Origin: Paracoccaceae bacterium
GTDB lineage: Bacteria > Pseudomonadota > Alphaproteobacteria > Rhodobacterales > Rhodobacteraceae
Assembly (NCBI GenBank): GCA_025458985.1
Contig: JALORM010000112.1
Coordinates: 1-6,748, forward strand
Reading direction: 5' to 3'
Length of the DNA stretch: 6,748 nt
In this document: positions 6,345 through 6,748 of the stretch, piece after piece
Layout of the letters: every line of letters starts with the position of its first letter
Numbering within the stretch: the stretch's first letter is position 1
Notes under the pieces: generated by a model
What the model saw: the letters and a program-made list of their open reading frames with translations, nothing else
Database searches by the model: none
Told to the model about the DNA's origin: nothing
Made by a program: the position numbers and the translations under genes

Positions 6345-6748
6345 GCGGCTGCCTCCAGTGTCTTCAGGATCCTGTCGCGGGTGGCCGCATCGCAGAAGGC
6401 GGCCTCCATCGCGGTGCGGTTGAGCTTGGCGAAGACGCCCTCGTCCCAGTCGAACGCTTCGGCCAGGCGGGCGAACTCGCGCTCCATCGTGGTGTGGAAA
6501 AAGGGCGGGTCGTCGGTCGAGACCGTGACCTTCACGCCCCGGTCATAGAGCATCCCGATCGGATGACGCCGCCAGCCGGGGTAGATGCCAAGCGCGATGT
6601 TCGACCCCGGGCAGACCTCGAGCACGGTGCCCCGTTCCGCCAGTTCGTCGACCAGCGCGAGGTCCGTGGCGGCGCGGACACCGTGCCCGATGCGCTCGGC
6701 GCCCACGGCCAGCGCGTCGCGCACCTCGTCGGGGCCGTTCCATTCGCC
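6341..6748 (-). CDS. add: Adenosine deaminase, C-terminal part (continues beyond the window)
   Basis: The last 135 residues of an adenosine/adenine deaminase-family metalloenzyme, which hydrolytically deaminates adenosine (and deoxyadenosine) to inosine in purine salvage. The N-terminal half, with the first zinc histidines, lies beyond base 6748. The visible start of the segment, GEWNGPDEVRD, follows what is normally the HAGE motif and supplies its catalytic Glu. Next come RIGHGVRA (zinc-region His), VCPGSNIALGIYPGW, HPIGMLYDRGVKVTVSTDDP with the zinc and catalytic Asp pair, and FFHTTMEREF. Classical adenosine deaminases more often read CPxSN followed by a Thr-containing loop, so a neighbouring specificity within the family (adenine or a modified purine) is possible; adenosine is the most likely call. 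An in-frame GTG at 6724 is internal, not a start. The stop overlaps the upp start by four bases, making add-upp a salvage operon whose promoter is outside the window. Confidence -1.
   Translation of the reverse strand, partial: GEWNGPDEVRDALAVGAERIGHGVRAATDLALVDELAERGTVLEVCPGSNIALGIYPGWRRHPIGMLYDRGVKVTVSTDDPPFFHTTMEREFARLAEAFDWDEGVFAKLNRTAMEAAFCDAATRDRILKTLEAAA

Noticed and set aside
5775..6548. A 257-codon plus-strand open frame opposite upp and add
   Set aside because: Antisense to upp, whose identification is essentially certain; the His/Arg-rich product is a mirror of upp codons.

Overview
This is a high-GC (roughly 70%) bacterial window of tightly packed, mostly ordinary chromosomal genes. 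The protein sequences resemble those of alphaproteobacteria of the Rhodobacteraceae (Rhodobacter, Rhodovulum, Paracoccus and relatives). The best indications are the DUF952-pyrD pair, the class 2 quinone-linked PyrD, the overlapping add-upp pair, and the small membrane protein that follows pyrD. The lineage is my inference from protein resemblance; no rRNA or other marker is present.

Layout: three genes run leftward from about 3.1 kb. These are a secreted 5'-nucleotidase-type metallophosphoesterase (1492-3096), an SRAP-family abasic-site DNA-protein crosslinker (757-1419), and the N-terminal part of a COG4091-type NAD(P)-dependent oxidoreductase (691 to beyond base 1) whose reading frame is broken near base 532. 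A 125-base divergent spacer (3097-3221) separates them from three rightward genes: a DUF952 protein (3222-3560), pyrD (3557-4615, starting inside the DUF952 stop), and a single-pass membrane protein with a degenerate M48-peptidase-like outer domain (4698-5714). Only three bases beyond its stop, two leftward genes end or overlap: upp (5718-6344) and the C-terminal part of add (6341 to beyond 6748), with a 4-base overlap.

Functionally the window leans toward nucleotide metabolism. The periplasmic nucleotidase can release nucleosides from outside nucleotides, adenosine deaminase feeds purine salvage, uracil phosphoribosyltransferase salvages uracil, and dihydroorotate dehydrogenase serves de novo pyrimidine synthesis at the membrane. 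They lie in separate transcription units on both strands, so this is a neighbourhood rather than one operon.

I see no mobile element, CRISPR array, tRNA, rRNA or phage gene, and no sign of an undescribed multi-gene system. The two points most worth checking are the frameshift in the leftmost gene and the membrane protein that keeps M48-like sequence context but lacks the zinc motif. No gene-free stretch exceeds 125 bases.
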